In this document: positions 17,944-28,396 of the stretch, piece after piece | Position numbering within the stretch: the stretch's first letter is position 1 | Layout of the letters: every line of letters starts with the position of its first letter | NCBI RefSeq assembly: GCF_003544935.1 | Contig: NZ_CP032098.1 | Location: 124,001-188,000, forward strand | Direction: 5' to 3' | Source of the DNA: Malaciobacter molluscorum LMG 25693 | GTDB taxonomy: Bacteria > Campylobacterota > Campylobacteria > Campylobacterales > Arcobacteraceae | DNA: 64,000 nucleotides | Translations under genes and position numbers: made by a program | The notes under the pieces: generated by a model | What the model was told of the DNA's origin: nothing | The model's input: the letters and a program-made list of their open reading frames with translations, nothing else | Database searches by the model: none

Positions 17944-18423
17944 TTATATCATAGGTAGAATAAATCTTTCAATTAATGCATAAGTACCAGCAGCAGCAAT
18001 ACCACCAGCAATTCCAGCAACTAAATCATCACCCATTACTCCCCATCCACCTTTTACATTTCTATCAATTCTTCCAATAATAGATGGTTTCCATATATCA
18101 AATAGTCTAAAATATATAAAAGCTAAAGGAGCTAAATAATATATATTTTCAGATGTAACTCCACAAATAGAAAGGGCAATCCACATACCAGCAAGTTCAT
18201 CTATTACAATCTCTTTACTATCATGCTCTTTTACTTCTTCTTCATACTTATCAATTTGTTTTACTGCAATTACAGTAATTAATAGCGCCAATAAAAATAG
18301 TGTAGATTCATGAATAACTTGCAAAAGTGCAATTGCAAAAAGAAGTGATAAAAAACTTCCAGCAGTTCCAGGTGCTTTTGGGCTTAGTCCACTATAACAC
18401 ACAGTTAAAAAGAATTTTCTCAA
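17944..18423 (-). CDS. pgpA: Phosphatidylglycerophosphatase A
   Basis: Inner-membrane enzyme that removes phosphate from phosphatidylglycerophosphate to form phosphatidylglycerol. The 159-residue protein shows SGLSPKAPGTAGSF near the start, the metal-binding KEIVIDELAGMWIA motif, and DIWKPSIIGRIDR followed by GGWGVMGDDLVAGIAGG. Hydrophobic segments alternate with these motifs as expected. It is last in a - strand operon, 9 bases after the HP1021-like regulator. Confidence 0.94.
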   Translation of the reverse strand: MRKFFLTVCYSGLSPKAPGTAGSFLSLLFAIALLQVIHESTLFLLALLITVIAVKQIDKYEEEVKEHDSKEIVIDELAGMWIALSICGVTSENIYYLAPLAFIYFRLFDIWKPSIIGRIDRNVKGGWGVMGDDLVAGIAGGIAAAGTYALIERFILPMI

Positions 18424-18432
18424 TTTAGTTCC

Positions 18433-19320
18433 TTATTTTTTCTTTTCAATACCAAGTTTTTTTCTTTTTTCCCATAAAGATTTTCTCGAAATACCAAGTT
18501 TTTTACTTAGTTCTGTATCTGGATATTTAGATTGAAATGATAATACCATTAATTTTACATAGTCGTTAATAGTCATAATGTTATTATTCAAGACAACTAA
18601 ATCAGGATTATTAAATTCAACTTTTTTATAAGGGAAATCTTCTTCTTTTTCTAAAGATGTAATTATGCATTTTTTATCTTCTACAAGTTTTATTAAATTA
18701 TCTTTTGCACTTTTTTTCAATGTATGAAAATCTGTTAGATAATAGATACCTTTAAATGAGTTATTATTTAACTCTTTTTGCCAATTATCAATACTTAATG
18801 ATATAAATTTTACACCTAATGCCACTTTTTTTGATAAATTAAATACTAATTTATCTGCACATTTTTGTGAATTAGTTTCAATTAATACTGGAAATGTAGG
18901 AGGCAAAGTATTATCTTCTAGGTCTATGTCTCTAAACATAAAATCAAGGTATCTTCTCATAGTATATAGTTCTTGTTTTAGTGCTCTACACTCTTTATAG
19001 TGATAGATTTTTCGTAATAGTTCATCCATTATAAATGGTTTCATAATATAATCTTTTGCACCATCTTTTATAGGATTTGTTACTGTTTCATCTGAAATGT
19101 ATGAAACTAAAAGAATAATAATAGATTCTTTATATTTTTTTATTATATTTTTACATTGTGCACTTGGAAGAGATGTAGATAATAATACAATATCATAATC
19201 TTTTGTTAAACTTTCAATATTTGGAGACTCAACATAATCACAACTATGTCCATCATCTAATAGTCTTGATACAACTTTCTGCGCTAAATAAATTTCACTT
19301 TCAATTATTAATATATTCAT
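18433..19320 (-). CDS. HP1021-type orphan atypical response regulator
   Basis: DNA-binding response regulator of 295 residues with a receiver domain at 1-120, a middle domain and a Fis-like C-terminal helix-turn-helix (LSKKLGISRKSLWEKRKKLG). The phosphoacceptor position has serine (S48 in DIVLLSTSLP) in place of aspartate, as in Helicobacter HP1021, which is also encoded beside ispDF. HP1021 and its relatives in Campylobacter and Arcobacter act without phosphorylation in redox response and control of replication initiation. The start is placed at 19320, where ATGA overlaps the ispDF stop, rather than at 19335. Orthology rests on gene order, length and the missing aspartate. Confidence 0.85.
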   Translation of the reverse strand: MNILIIESEIYLAQKVVSRLLDDGHSCDYVESPNIESLTKDYDIVLLSTSLPSAQCKNIIKKYKESIIILLVSYISDETVTNPIKDGAKDYIMKPFIMDELLRKIYHYKECRALKQELYTMRRYLDFMFRDIDLEDNTLPPTFPVLIETNSQKCADKLVFNLSKKVALGVKFISLSIDNWQKELNNNSFKGIYYLTDFHTLKKSAKDNLIKLVEDKKCIITSLEKEEDFPYKKVEFNNPDLVVLNNNIMTINDYVKLMVLSFQSKYPDTELSKKLGISRKSLWEKRKKLGIEKKK

Positions 19321-20444
19321 ATCTGTTTTTTCCAATCATAATATTTTACTGTTGCAACACTTTGTACTGCTACTCCTTCACTTCTTCCAATAAAACCTAA
19401 TTTTTCAGCAGTTGTCGCTTTTATATTTACAAATTGTTTTTCTATTTTTAATAAATCTGCAATTTTCGATTTAATTTCTTGTTTATATGGATTAATTTTT
19501 GGCTTTTGTGCAATTATTGTCAAATCAAGATTTATTATTTCATATCCTACATTTTTTACAAATTGAACAATTTCTTTTAATAAAATTTTAGAATCTACAC
19601 CTTTATACTGTTCATCAGTATCAGGAAAAAATTCTCCAATATCACCTGCTCCTATTGCACCTAAAAGTGCATCAATAACAGAATGAATTAAAACATCTCC
19701 ATCACTGTGAGCTTTGAATCCATAATCTACATCAATCTCAATTCCACCTAAAAGCATTTTTTTATTATTTTCAAATGGATGAATATCAAATCCAGTTCCT
19801 GTGAAAAAATTATTTGAAGGAGATGGTAACTCTTTTATAATTTCTAAATCTTCAAAAAATGTAATTTTTTTACTTTTTATACTACCTTGTATATATTTTA
19901 TTTGACCATGTATATTTTTTATGGCAGAACTATCATCTGTAAATTCAATATCAGTCTTCAAAGCTTGATTTAAGATTTTAGTATTTGAGAGTTGGGGTGT
20001 TTGAATAAGTTTTACATTATCTCTATTTATTGTATTATTTTCATAAATAACAGTATCAGATACATCTAAAACAGGAACAATACAATCTGCTTCATTTTTT
20101 GAATTTATTAAATTAGTTACAACCTCAGAAGGAATATTAACTCTTGCAACATCAGTTATCATTACAAAATCAGAATCAATATGCTTTAAAGCATTTTTAA
20201 TTGATTTTTGTCTTGTATCTCCACCTTCAACAAAAGTAATATTATCACAAAAATTTTTCATATAATTTAACTCATTTTTGCTAGAAGTAACAACTATCTT
20301 ATCAAAAGAGTAGTATGAAGTGAGTTTTTTTGAAACATATAACCAAATAGGTTCGTTATTGACACGAAGCCATTGTTTTTTAGCGCTTTGATTAAATCTT
20401 GAAGAGTTACCAGCACAGAGAATTACCAATGAAACATTAGACAA
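19317..20444 (-). CDS. ispDF: Bifunctional IspD/IspF isoprenoid enzyme
   Basis: Fusion of MEP cytidylyltransferase (N-terminal, about 1-210) and MECDP synthase (C-terminal, about 215-375), a fused form usual in Campylobacterota. The IspD part has LCAGNSSRFNQSAKKQWL, the IspF part has GTGFDIHPF with metal ligands, AHSDGDVLIHSVIDALLGA and GRSEGVAVQSVATV. The start is TTG at 20444: AGGAGGA lies 6 bases upstream, and the ATG in between is out of frame. The stop overlaps the regulator start by 4 bases. Confidence 0.95.
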   Translation of the reverse strand: MSNVSLVILCAGNSSRFNQSAKKQWLRVNNEPIWLYVSKKLTSYYSFDKIVVTSSKNELNYMKNFCDNITFVEGGDTRQKSIKNALKHIDSDFVMITDVARVNIPSEVVTNLINSKNEADCIVPVLDVSDTVIYENNTINRDNVKLIQTPQLSNTKILNQALKTDIEFTDDSSAIKNIHGQIKYIQGSIKSKKITFFEDLEIIKELPSPSNNFFTGTGFDIHPFENNKKMLLGGIEIDVDYGFKAHSDGDVLIHSVIDALLGAIGAGDIGEFFPDTDEQYKGVDSKILLKEIVQFVKNVGYEIINLDLTIIAQKPKINPYKQEIKSKIADLLKIEKQFVNIKATTAEKLGFIGRSEGVAVQSVATVKYYDWKKQI

Positions 20445-20510
20445 GCCATTTCCTCCTTGTGTAAAAAAGTTACAAATTATAGTCTAATGTAACTTATGCT
20501 AAATTTAACT

Positions 20511-21320
20511 TTACTTACTAGTTTTAGCCTTCAAGCTGTCAATAGCATTAATTAAAGGCTCAATATCAAAGCCATATTCAATTGCTTTTTCCAATGCTTT
20601 TTGTATATTTTTGTCTGATAATGGTCCTGTAATATCACATGCACATTTAACAACTTCAAGAACTTGTGCTTTTTTAATATAATCTTTTGGACAAGATTCT
20701 AAATCATTTACAAAACCTATTGATAATATAAGATCAGGACTTAGTTTCCAGTGTTTAAAAATATTTGCAGTAATTCTTGCACAAGAGTATCCAGTAAATT
20801 GTTTTTCTGCTTCTTCTGTATCATTTCTTAATACTTTTTGAAACTGTTGTAATTCATTTTCTTCACATATAACATCAGAAATGATAAATTTTCCTACTTC
20901 TTGTAAAAATGCTGCCAATACTAAATCATCTTTTGAATTTTTATCAAGTTCTGAATCCCAAGTATTTACAAGTTGTGATGCAAGGTTTGAAACATACATA
21001 AAATCGTCAGGTGTTGCATCATAGGCTTGAAGATTTGATTTTATTAAATCTTGAACAACAGAGCCTAATGCAATAGAAATAGAAAAGTTTACACCTAATA
21101 AAGCAATTGCTCTATGAACAGTATTTACATGATCTCTAAAAGAAAAAATAGAAGAATTTGCAACCCTCAGTAATGTAGTAACAATTAAAGGATCTTTTTC
21201 AATTATTTTTAATAAATCTTCAGGATCTTTATTTGGAAGTCTTCTAAACTCTTCTAATTCAATTACACTTTTTGGTAAAGGAGGAAGTGAATCTATTTTT
21301 TCAATTAATAGTTTACTCAT
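20511..21320 (-). CDS. HDOD domain protein
   Basis: Single HDOD-domain protein of 269 residues, the HD-related fold found in bacterial signalling proteins. Recognisable segments are SLPPLPKSVIELEEF, DPLIVTTLLRVANSSIFSF and VHRAIALLGVNFSISIALGS, the standard N-terminal half of an HDOD domain. The metal-binding HD pair of true phosphohydrolases is not evident, as is normal for HDOD. No output domain is fused. The closeness to the HP1021-like operon (66 bases upstream of ispDF) may allow co-transcription. Role unknown. Confidence 0.85.
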   Translation of the reverse strand: MSKLLIEKIDSLPPLPKSVIELEEFRRLPNKDPEDLLKIIEKDPLIVTTLLRVANSSIFSFRDHVNTVHRAIALLGVNFSISIALGSVVQDLIKSNLQAYDATPDDFMYVSNLASQLVNTWDSELDKNSKDDLVLAAFLQEVGKFIISDVICEENELQQFQKVLRNDTEEAEKQFTGYSCARITANIFKHWKLSPDLILSIGFVNDLESCPKDYIKKAQVLEVVKCACDITGPLSDKNIQKALEKAIEYGFDIEPLINAIDSLKAKTSK

Positions 21321-21464
21321 AATTATTCCTATTTTTTTTAAATAAATATTATAATTTAGTTTGTACTATACACAAAATAAAGTAATATACTTATGAAGAG
21401 AACAAACTAATCTTAATATTGATAACTTAGATTAAATAATTAAGTTTATATAAAAAAAATTTGA

Positions 21465-21470
21465 TATAAT
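21465..21470 (+). promoter_or_regulatory. thiC -10 box
   Basis: TATAAT in TTGATATAATCAG, after an A/T run, about 30 bases before the thiC ATG. The leader is too short to hold a TPP riboswitch and no THI-box sequence is seen. Confidence 0.6.
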
Positions 21471-21490
21471 CAGTTGAAATTTTATGATAG

Positions 21491-22874
<1,384 letters not shown>

Positions 22875-22990
22875 TAACTTTTTTTTATACTACTTTTTAA
22901 ATTCTCCTAATAAATCTTTTTGCAAAATTAGCATAAAATTGTATGTTAAAAGTATTGATTTAAATTAAGACAAAAATTATCCTAATTAGA

Positions 22991-22996
22991 TATAAT
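22991..22996 (+). promoter_or_regulatory. mrp -10 box
   Basis: TATAAT in TTAGATATAATACAC, 27 bases before the mrp ATG. Confidence 0.55.
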
Positions 22997-23023
22997 ACAC
23001 TAAAATTAAATTAAGGAATTTAT

Positions 23024-24184
23024 ATGGCAACAGTAGCAGATATAAAAAGTGCATTAGAAAATGTAAAATATCCAGGCTTTGCTAAATCTATTATAGAATT
23101 TGGATTTGTAAAAGATGTTCAAGTTGATGGTTCTGCCTGTAGTATTTTGCTTGATATTACATCAAGTGCTAAAGAAGTAGAAGAGCAACTACGAAAAGAG
23201 ATTTCAGCTGTATTAAGTGATCTTGTAGAAAATGTGACAATAAATATAAAAAAACCACAAGAGCCAAAACAACATAGTAATAGTGTAAGTGGGAAAAATA
23301 TTGCTCCTCACATTAAAAATTTTGTAATGGTAAGTTCAGGAAAAGGTGGAGTTGGAAAATCTACTACGACAGTTAACTTAGCAGTAGCTGCAGCTATGCA
23401 AGGTAAAAAAGTAGGTATTTTAGATGCAGATATTTATGGTCCTAATATTCCTAGAATGATGGGATTACAAGGTAAAGAAGTAGAAGTAATAGGAAATAAA
23501 GCAAAACCATTTAATGCTTATGGTGTTGATGTTATGTCTATGGGGTCATTGATGCAAGAAGGTCAAGCACTTATATGGAGAGGTGCTATGATTATGAAAG
23601 CAATTGAACAACTTCTAAGAGATATTTTATGGGAAGAGTTAGATATTTTATTTATTGATATGCCTCCAGGAACTGGTGATGCTCAACTTACATTAGCACA
23701 AAGTGTTCCTGTAACTTGTGGAGTTAATGTAACTACTCCTCAACATGTTGCACTTGATGATAGTAGAAGAAGTTTAGATATGTTTAGTAAACTTCATATT
23801 CCTATTGGAGGAATTATTGAAAATATGAGTGGATTTATTTGCCCTAAATGTGGTGAAGAATCAGATATCTTTGGAATGGGAACTTGTGAAGCATTAGCTG
23901 AACAATATAATACTCAAGTTTTAGGAAATCTTCCAATTGAACCAGCAATTAGAGAAGGTGGAGATGCTGGTAAACCAGTTGTTTATTTTCAACCGGAATC
24001 TGAGTCAGCAAAAAGATATATGAAAGCAACTCAAAAACTAATCGAATATATAAATGAAGTAAGTGATAAAGTTGAAAATGCTTCAATCCAACCAACAACA
24101 CCTCCTGGTGTAAGTGCTTGTAGTACAGCAGGTGCAGCAAAATCTAGTAACCATTCTCATGGTGGTGGATGTGGTTGTCACTAG
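23024..24184 (+). CDS. mrp: Mrp/ApbC-type iron-sulfur cluster carrier ATPase
   Basis: P-loop NTPase of the Mrp/NBP35 family thought to carry and transfer [4Fe-4S] clusters. The 386-residue protein has an N-terminal MIP18-like domain (1-75), a deviant Walker A SSGKGGVGKSTTTVN, the LDADIYGPNIPRMMG segment, DMPPGTGDAQLTLAQ and the cluster-binding CX2C in FICPKCGEES. The C-terminus is an unusual tail HSHGGGCGCH rich in His and Cys, possibly a second metal site. It is monocistronic. Confidence 0.94.
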   Translation: MATVADIKSALENVKYPGFAKSIIEFGFVKDVQVDGSACSILLDITSSAKEVEEQLRKEISAVLSDLVENVTINIKKPQEPKQHSNSVSGKNIAPHIKNFVMVSSGKGGVGKSTTTVNLAVAAAMQGKKVGILDADIYGPNIPRMMGLQGKEVEVIGNKAKPFNAYGVDVMSMGSLMQEGQALIWRGAMIMKAIEQLLRDILWEELDILFIDMPPGTGDAQLTLAQSVPVTCGVNVTTPQHVALDDSRRSLDMFSKLHIPIGGIIENMSGFICPKCGEESDIFGMGTCEALAEQYNTQVLGNLPIEPAIREGGDAGKPVVYFQPESESAKRYMKATQKLIEYINEVSDKVENASIQPTTPPGVSACSTAGAAKSSNHSHGGGCGCH

Positions 24185-24189
24185 TTTTA

Positions 24190-24222
24190 AGTAAAGAGAA
24201 CTCTTCTCTTTACTTCTTTTTT
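24190..24222 (+). terminator. mrp intrinsic terminator
   Basis: An 11-base perfect stem, AGTAAAGAGAA / TTCTCTTTACT, with a 3-base loop and a following TCTTTTTT tract. A textbook Rho-independent terminator just after the mrp stop. Confidence 0.88.
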
Positions 24223-24269
24223 AATAAATCTTTCTTATAGTATTCATACTTATTATTTAAAGGTAAAAT

Positions 24270-24614
24270 ATGAATATTGAAAAAATTTATGAAGAAATAA
24301 AAAAGTTTTCTAAACAAAGAGATTGGGATAAACACCACAATCCAAAAAATCTAGCAATGGCTTTAAGTGTAGAAACAGCAGAATTAGTTGAGATATTTCA
24401 ATGGTTAGACTTTAATGCTTCAAAAAATTTGGCTGGGGATAAAAAAATACACTTAAAAGAAGAAATAGCAGATGTAGCAATATATTTAATTCGTATTTGT
24501 ATGGCTTATGATATAGATTTAGAAGAAGCTATTTTTGAAAAAATGATTAAAAATGAGAAAAAATATCCACTTTTTGATAAAGATGGAAATAAGATAGATT
24601 ATAGTAAAAAATAA
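24270..24614 (+). CDS. MazG-like nucleotide pyrophosphohydrolase
   Basis: Small all-helical pyrophosphohydrolase of 114 residues of the MazG-like / dCTP pyrophosphatase (RS21-C6) type, which cleaves non-standard or excess (d)NTPs to monophosphates. Metal-binding acidic residues appear as SVETAELVEIFQW and EEIADVAIYLIR, the conserved EXXE...EXXD arrangement, with an FSKQRDWDKHHNPKNLA N-terminus. An AAAGG site lies before the ATG. The specific nucleotide is not predictable. Confidence 0.88.
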   Translation: MNIEKIYEEIKKFSKQRDWDKHHNPKNLAMALSVETAELVEIFQWLDFNASKNLAGDKKIHLKEEIADVAIYLIRICMAYDIDLEEAIFEKMIKNEKKYPLFDKDGNKIDYSKK

Positions 24615-24681
24615 AATAGTTACTTATAAAATATTTAGATATTTTATTTAATAAATAAATTTTTTTCTTTATGTGAAAAAA

Positions 24682-24687
24682 TATAAT
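24682..24687 (+). promoter_or_regulatory. Putative -10 box of small membrane protein gene
   Basis: TATAAT in AAAATATAATAAAA, 30 bases before the ATG of the 32-residue gene at 24718. Confidence 0.45.
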
Positions 24688-24717
24688 AAAATTATATAAA
24701 GATATAAAGGATAAATA

Positions 24718-24816
24718 ATGTTTATAGGTAAAATAGCACTTCTAGTTGTAGGCGGACTTTTGATTTTTATGGGCTTAAGTTTTATTGTAAAAACATTTAT
24801 TCGAAAAGAAGATTAA
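24718..24816 (+). CDS. Small single-span membrane protein (32 aa)
   Basis: A 33-codon frame with ATG at 24718 and TAA at 24814-24816. The product begins MFIGKIALLVVGGLLIFMGL and ends KTFIRKED: one hydrophobic helix (about 4-25) followed by a positively charged tail, which favours an N-out/C-in membrane span. Supporting evidence for expression is an AAGGA site 8 bases upstream, a TATAAT box, and a hairpin that includes the stop codon. It is convergent with and abuts hisIE. No family is recognised. Confidence 0.6.
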   Translation: MFIGKIALLVVGGLLIFMGLSFIVKTFIRKED

Positions 24817-24829
24817 TTAATCCTCTTTT
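24804..24829. terminator. Bidirectional hairpin between small gene and hisIE
   Basis: Arms AAAAGAAGATTAA / TTAATCCTCTTTT (12 of 13 pairs) directly abut and contain the stop codons of both convergent genes. The A/T flanks suit termination in both directions. Confidence 0.65.
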
Positions 24830-25500
24830 CTTGAATTTTTTTCTTCAATTCCTGAAATACCAAATCTTCTTGCTAACTCTTGTTTAACTCTATCTGGGTT
24901 GATATTTTTACTAGCCATTGCTACTAAGCAATGATACATTAAATCAGCTGCTTCATAGACAATTTCTTCTTGATTATTATCTTTTATTGCAAATGTAAAT
25001 TCACCTGCTTCTTCTACAATCTTTTTTAGCATTGAGTTTTCTTTGCCATTTAAAAGTTTTGCAGTATAGGACTCTTTAGGATTAGCATTTTTTCTTTCAC
25101 AAATAGTATGATAAAGAGTATCAATTACTCCATATGCATTAGTTGTATCAACTTCTACTTTTGTAATTTCTTCATTTGTTTCTAAATTTGTAAAAAAACA
25201 TGATTTTCTACCTGTATGACATGCCACACCAATTTGTTCTACTTTTAATAAAACTGTATCATTATCGCAATCTAAAAGTATCTCTTTTACATTTTGAATA
25301 TGACCTGATGTTTCACCTTTTTTCCATATTCTTTGTTTACTTCTACTAAAGTAGTGTGCAATTTTTGTATTTAATGTTAATTCTAAAGCTTCTTTATTCA
25401 TATATGCAAGCATTAAAACTTCATTTGTATTTGAATCTTGAGTAACTACTGGTATCAAATTATTCATTTTTCCCCAGTCAATTTTATCTATCATACTCAT
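24817..25500 (-). CDS. hisIE: Phosphoribosyl-AMP cyclohydrolase / phosphoribosyl-ATP pyrophosphatase
   Basis: Bifunctional enzyme for steps two and three of histidine synthesis, 227 residues. The HisI half (about 1-120) has [27 protein letters not shown], the metal-binding [13 protein letters not shown] and the [10 protein letters not shown] cysteines. The HisE half (about 125-227) has [20 protein letters not shown], the MazG-related EEAGE...EAADLMYH acidic motif. It is the last gene of a - strand group with the SPFH gene and ilvE upstream, but a gap of 73 bases separates it from the SPFH gene. Confidence 0.95.
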   Translation of the reverse strand: MSMIDKIDWGKMNNLIPVVTQDSNTNEVLMLAYMNKEALELTLNTKIAHYFSRSKQRIWKKGETSGHIQNVKEILLDCDNDTVLLKVEQIGVACHTGRKSCFFTNLETNEEITKVEVDTTNAYGVIDTLYHTICERKNANPKESYTAKLLNGKENSMLKKIVEEAGEFTFAIKDNNQEEIVYEAADLMYHCLVAMASKNINPDRVKQELARRFGISGIEEKNSRKED

Positions 25501-25573
25501 TTGGAATATCCCTTATTTTAAAAGTTTTATAAAATTGGTAGTTTTGAAGAAATAAATAAGAAGGAATACCTTC

Positions 25574-26647
25574 TTATTTATTTATAGAGCTATCTCTTGC
25601 TTTATCTTTTGTATCAACCCAAATATTTGGAGTTGAACCACCTGGTGTTAAGAAAATTTTAGCATCTTTATTTGTTCTAAGTGCTTCATTAAATTTACCT
25701 TGAACTTGAATTTGTTGCATTTTAAGTAATTTGTCTGTTAAAGAAGTTGCAATAGCTTTATTTGCGGCTGCTTGTGCTTTAGCTTCAATTGTAACAGCAT
25801 CTGCTCTACCTTGAGCTTCAATTCTATTTTTATCAGCATCTCCTTTTGCTAAGGCAGCTTTTTTCTCAGCTTCTTGTTTCGCTCTTTGTACTTCGTATCT
25901 TACTCTTTGTGCTTCTTGGTTTGCAATTTGAACTCTTTCAATTTGATCTTTGATTTTTTGTGGTAATACAATTTCTGTTAATTGAACTGATTCTACAGAA
26001 ACAGGTTTACCTTCAAGAGATTCAATCTCTTTTCTAATACCATTTTCGATCATAGTTGCAATTTCATTTCTTTTTGTTGGAAGTGCTTCTGCATTAAACC
26101 CACCTACAACATTTCTTACAATATTTCTTACAACAGGGTCAACAATTTTATCTTCCCATCTAAGTCCCCATGTTTCAATTGTTTTTGGAGCACCTTGTGC
26201 TGTAAGTCTATATTGAACTGTTAATTCAATTGAAACAGGTAATCCTCTTGCATCCAAAATATTAATAGCAGGATATAATCTAATACTTTGATCGTAAGCA
26301 CCACTAGCTTCATATGTTTTGTAGTTAATTAGTCTTACTTTTGTATCAACAACTATAACTTTTTGAAAAACTGGAATATAAAAATGAAAACCTGGATATA
26401 AAGGCGTTTCATTATATTTACCTGCTGTAGCTTTAATACCTACTTGTCCTGATTCAATAATTGCAAATGGCTTGAAAACAAATAGCATAATTACAATAAT
26501 AATTATTGCATATATAAAACCTGCTTTTTTCCCAAAGTTTTTAAAGAACTCAGGCGGCTCAAAAGGTGGTTGATAATTACCTTTATTTCCACCTCCTGAA
26601 TTATTTCCTTGTTGTCTATTTTTAAAGTAATCGTTGTCAATTGGCAT
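25574..26647 (-). CDS. SPFH/prohibitin-family membrane protein
   Basis: Membrane-anchored SPFH (stomatin/prohibitin/HflK-like) protein of 357 residues. A Gly/Asn/Pro-rich cytoplasmic start (1-40) is followed by one transmembrane helix (about 43-62), the SPFH domain (ESGQVGIKATAGKYNETPLYPGFHFYIP...), and a long Glu/Ala/Lys coiled coil (about 235-310). Such proteins form large membrane rings or scaffolds. Similar genes are found across Campylobacter and Helicobacter. It starts 14 bases after ilvE ends, so the two are likely co-transcribed. No HflC-like partner lies in the window. Confidence 0.88.
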   Translation of the reverse strand: MPIDNDYFKNRQQGNNSGGGNKGNYQPPFEPPEFFKNFGKKAGFIYAIIIIVIMLFVFKPFAIIESGQVGIKATAGKYNETPLYPGFHFYIPVFQKVIVVDTKVRLINYKTYEASGAYDQSIRLYPAINILDARGLPVSIELTVQYRLTAQGAPKTIETWGLRWEDKIVDPVVRNIVRNVVGGFNAEALPTKRNEIATMIENGIRKEIESLEGKPVSVESVQLTEIVLPQKIKDQIERVQIANQEAQRVRYEVQRAKQEAEKKAALAKGDADKNRIEAQGRADAVTIEAKAQAAANKAIATSLTDKLLKMQQIQVQGKFNEALRTNKDAKIFLTPGGSTPNIWVDTKDKARDSSINK

Positions 26648-26661
26648 ATTTTTCCTTTTTA

Positions 26662-27582
26662 TTAATTAATATATGTCAAATATTTTAAGTATTTTTCGTT
26701 TTTCCCTGCAACTACGTCAAAATAAGCACTTTGCAATTTTTCTGTAATTGGTCCTCTTGAACCACATCCAATAATTCTGCTATCAACATCTCTAATTGGA
26801 GTTACTTCTGCAGCAGTTCCTGTAAAAAATGCTTCATCAGCAATATAAATTTCTTCTCTTGTAATTCTTCTTCTTTGAACTTCATATCCAAAATCTTTTG
26901 CTAACTCAATAACAGTTGATTGAGTAATTGATTCTAATGAATTATCATTTGGAGGAGTAATTACAACACCATCTCTTACTATAAATAAACATTCTCCACT
27001 AGCTTCAGCTATATAACCATCATCATCTTTTAATAATGCTTCATCATATCCAGCTTCAACTGCTTCAAATTTAGCCATTTGTGAATTTAAATAATTCGCT
27101 GATGCTTTTGCTTTTCCCATAGTAGAAGTATTTGATGGTTTATTAAATGAACTTATTTTTACTCTTACCCCATTTCTCATACCTTCTTCACCAAGATAAG
27201 CACCCCATTCCCATGCTGAAATAGATACATTTACTGGGCATTGTTTATGATAAATACCCATAACTCCATAACCTAAGTAAACAAGTGGTCTAATATAAGC
27301 ACCATTAAATAATTCATTTTTTTGTAATAATTCAATTTGAGCATTTTTTAGCTCTTCATATGTGAATGGAATATCTAAAAGTAGCATTTTTGCTGAATTA
27401 AAAAGTCTTTTAGTATGCTCATCTAATCTAAAAATAGCACATCTACCATCTGCTGTTTTATAAGCTTTTGTTCCTTCAAATATACCATTACCATAATGTA
27501 ATGTATGTGTTAAAACATGAACTTTCGCATCATGCCAATCTACAAATTTTCCATCCATCCAGATGTATTTAGCTTCTGTCAT
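26662..27582 (-). CDS. ilvE: Branched-chain amino acid aminotransferase
   Basis: PLP fold-type IV aminotransferase of 306 residues that carries out the last step of leucine, isoleucine and valine synthesis. Landmarks are the HTLHYGNGIFEGTKAY start, RPLVYLGYG, the PLP lysine in GKAKASANYLNSQ, the GYIAEASGECLF motif and FFTGTAAEVTPI. Length is typical. It is divergent from a methyltransferase gene. Confidence 0.95.
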   Translation of the reverse strand: MTEAKYIWMDGKFVDWHDAKVHVLTHTLHYGNGIFEGTKAYKTADGRCAIFRLDEHTKRLFNSAKMLLLDIPFTYEELKNAQIELLQKNELFNGAYIRPLVYLGYGVMGIYHKQCPVNVSISAWEWGAYLGEEGMRNGVRVKISSFNKPSNTSTMGKAKASANYLNSQMAKFEAVEAGYDEALLKDDDGYIAEASGECLFIVRDGVVITPPNDNSLESITQSTVIELAKDFGYEVQRRRITREEIYIADEAFFTGTAAEVTPIRDVDSRIIGCGSRGPITEKLQSAYFDVVAGKNEKYLKYLTYIN

Positions 27583-27727
27583 TATCTTTTATCCTGAATA
27601 AAATTTTTGTAAATAGTTTATCCAAGATTATATTAAAAAAAAGTGAAGATATTTTTATTTAATTATTTTGAAATTATTGTTTAATTTATTTTTGATAAGA
27701 TTTGCAAATTTTATTGAAGGTAAAACA

Positions 27728-28336
27728 ATGACACAACAAGAGTTTTGGAATAAAAAATTTTCAAAAAAGGGTTTTTTATATGGAGAAGATGCAAATAGTT
27801 TTTTAAAAGCTAATGAAAATTTATTAAAAAATTCTAAAGATCTTCTTTTTTTAGGTGAGGGAGAAGGAAGAAATGCAATTTATTTTGCATTAAATGAAGC
27901 TTTTAATATTGAATCAATTGATGCTTCTAATATTGGTTTAGAAAAATTACAAAATCGTGCTAATACTTTAGGTATGAATAATATTTCAACTACTTGTTTA
28001 GATTTAAATGAATGGGCACCTACAAAAAAATATGATGCAATACTATTTTCGTATTTACATATGCATAATAAACATAGAGATTTATTATTTGAAAAAATTG
28101 AAGATTCCTTACATAAAAATGGCTATTTAATAGCAGAAGTTTTTTCAAAAAAACAGATAAATTACTCAAGTGGTGGACCAAAAGATTTAACTTTATTATA
28201 TGAAGAAAGTGACTTTTTAAATAGGTTTAATAACTCTAAAAAAATAAAAGTGAGTGAAGAAATTGTAAATTTACAAGAAGGAAATGGTCACCAAGGTAAA
28301 GCTTGTGTAATAAGAGTAATAATACAGAAAAAATAG
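27728..28336 (+). CDS. SAM-dependent methyltransferase (TehB/thiopurine-like)
   Basis: Class I methyltransferase of 202 residues. The SAM-binding glycine motif reads LFLGEGEGRNAIYFAL, followed by an acidic residue ending strand two (ESIDASNIG) and DAILFSYLHMH at motif IV. The N-terminal FWNKKFSKKGFLYGEDANSF resembles TehB-type small-molecule methyltransferases. The start is set at 27728, which has AAGG 8 bases upstream; a longer frame from 27668 adds 20 hydrophobic residues without a ribosome binding site. The substrate is unknown. Confidence 0.82.
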   Translation: MTQQEFWNKKFSKKGFLYGEDANSFLKANENLLKNSKDLLFLGEGEGRNAIYFALNEAFNIESIDASNIGLEKLQNRANTLGMNNISTTCLDLNEWAPTKKYDAILFSYLHMHNKHRDLLFEKIEDSLHKNGYLIAEVFSKKQINYSSGGPKDLTLLYEESDFLNRFNNSKKIKVSEEIVNLQEGNGHQGKACVIRVIIQKK

Positions 28337-28396
28337 TGTTTAAATACTTCTTAACAACTATTTATATATACTTCAAATAATTAATAAAGAATAATT

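Noticed and set aside
27668-27727. Longer start for the methyltransferase giving a hydrophobic N-terminus
   Set aside because: There is no ribosome binding site at 27668, while AAGG lies 8 bases before ATG 27728, where family similarity begins.
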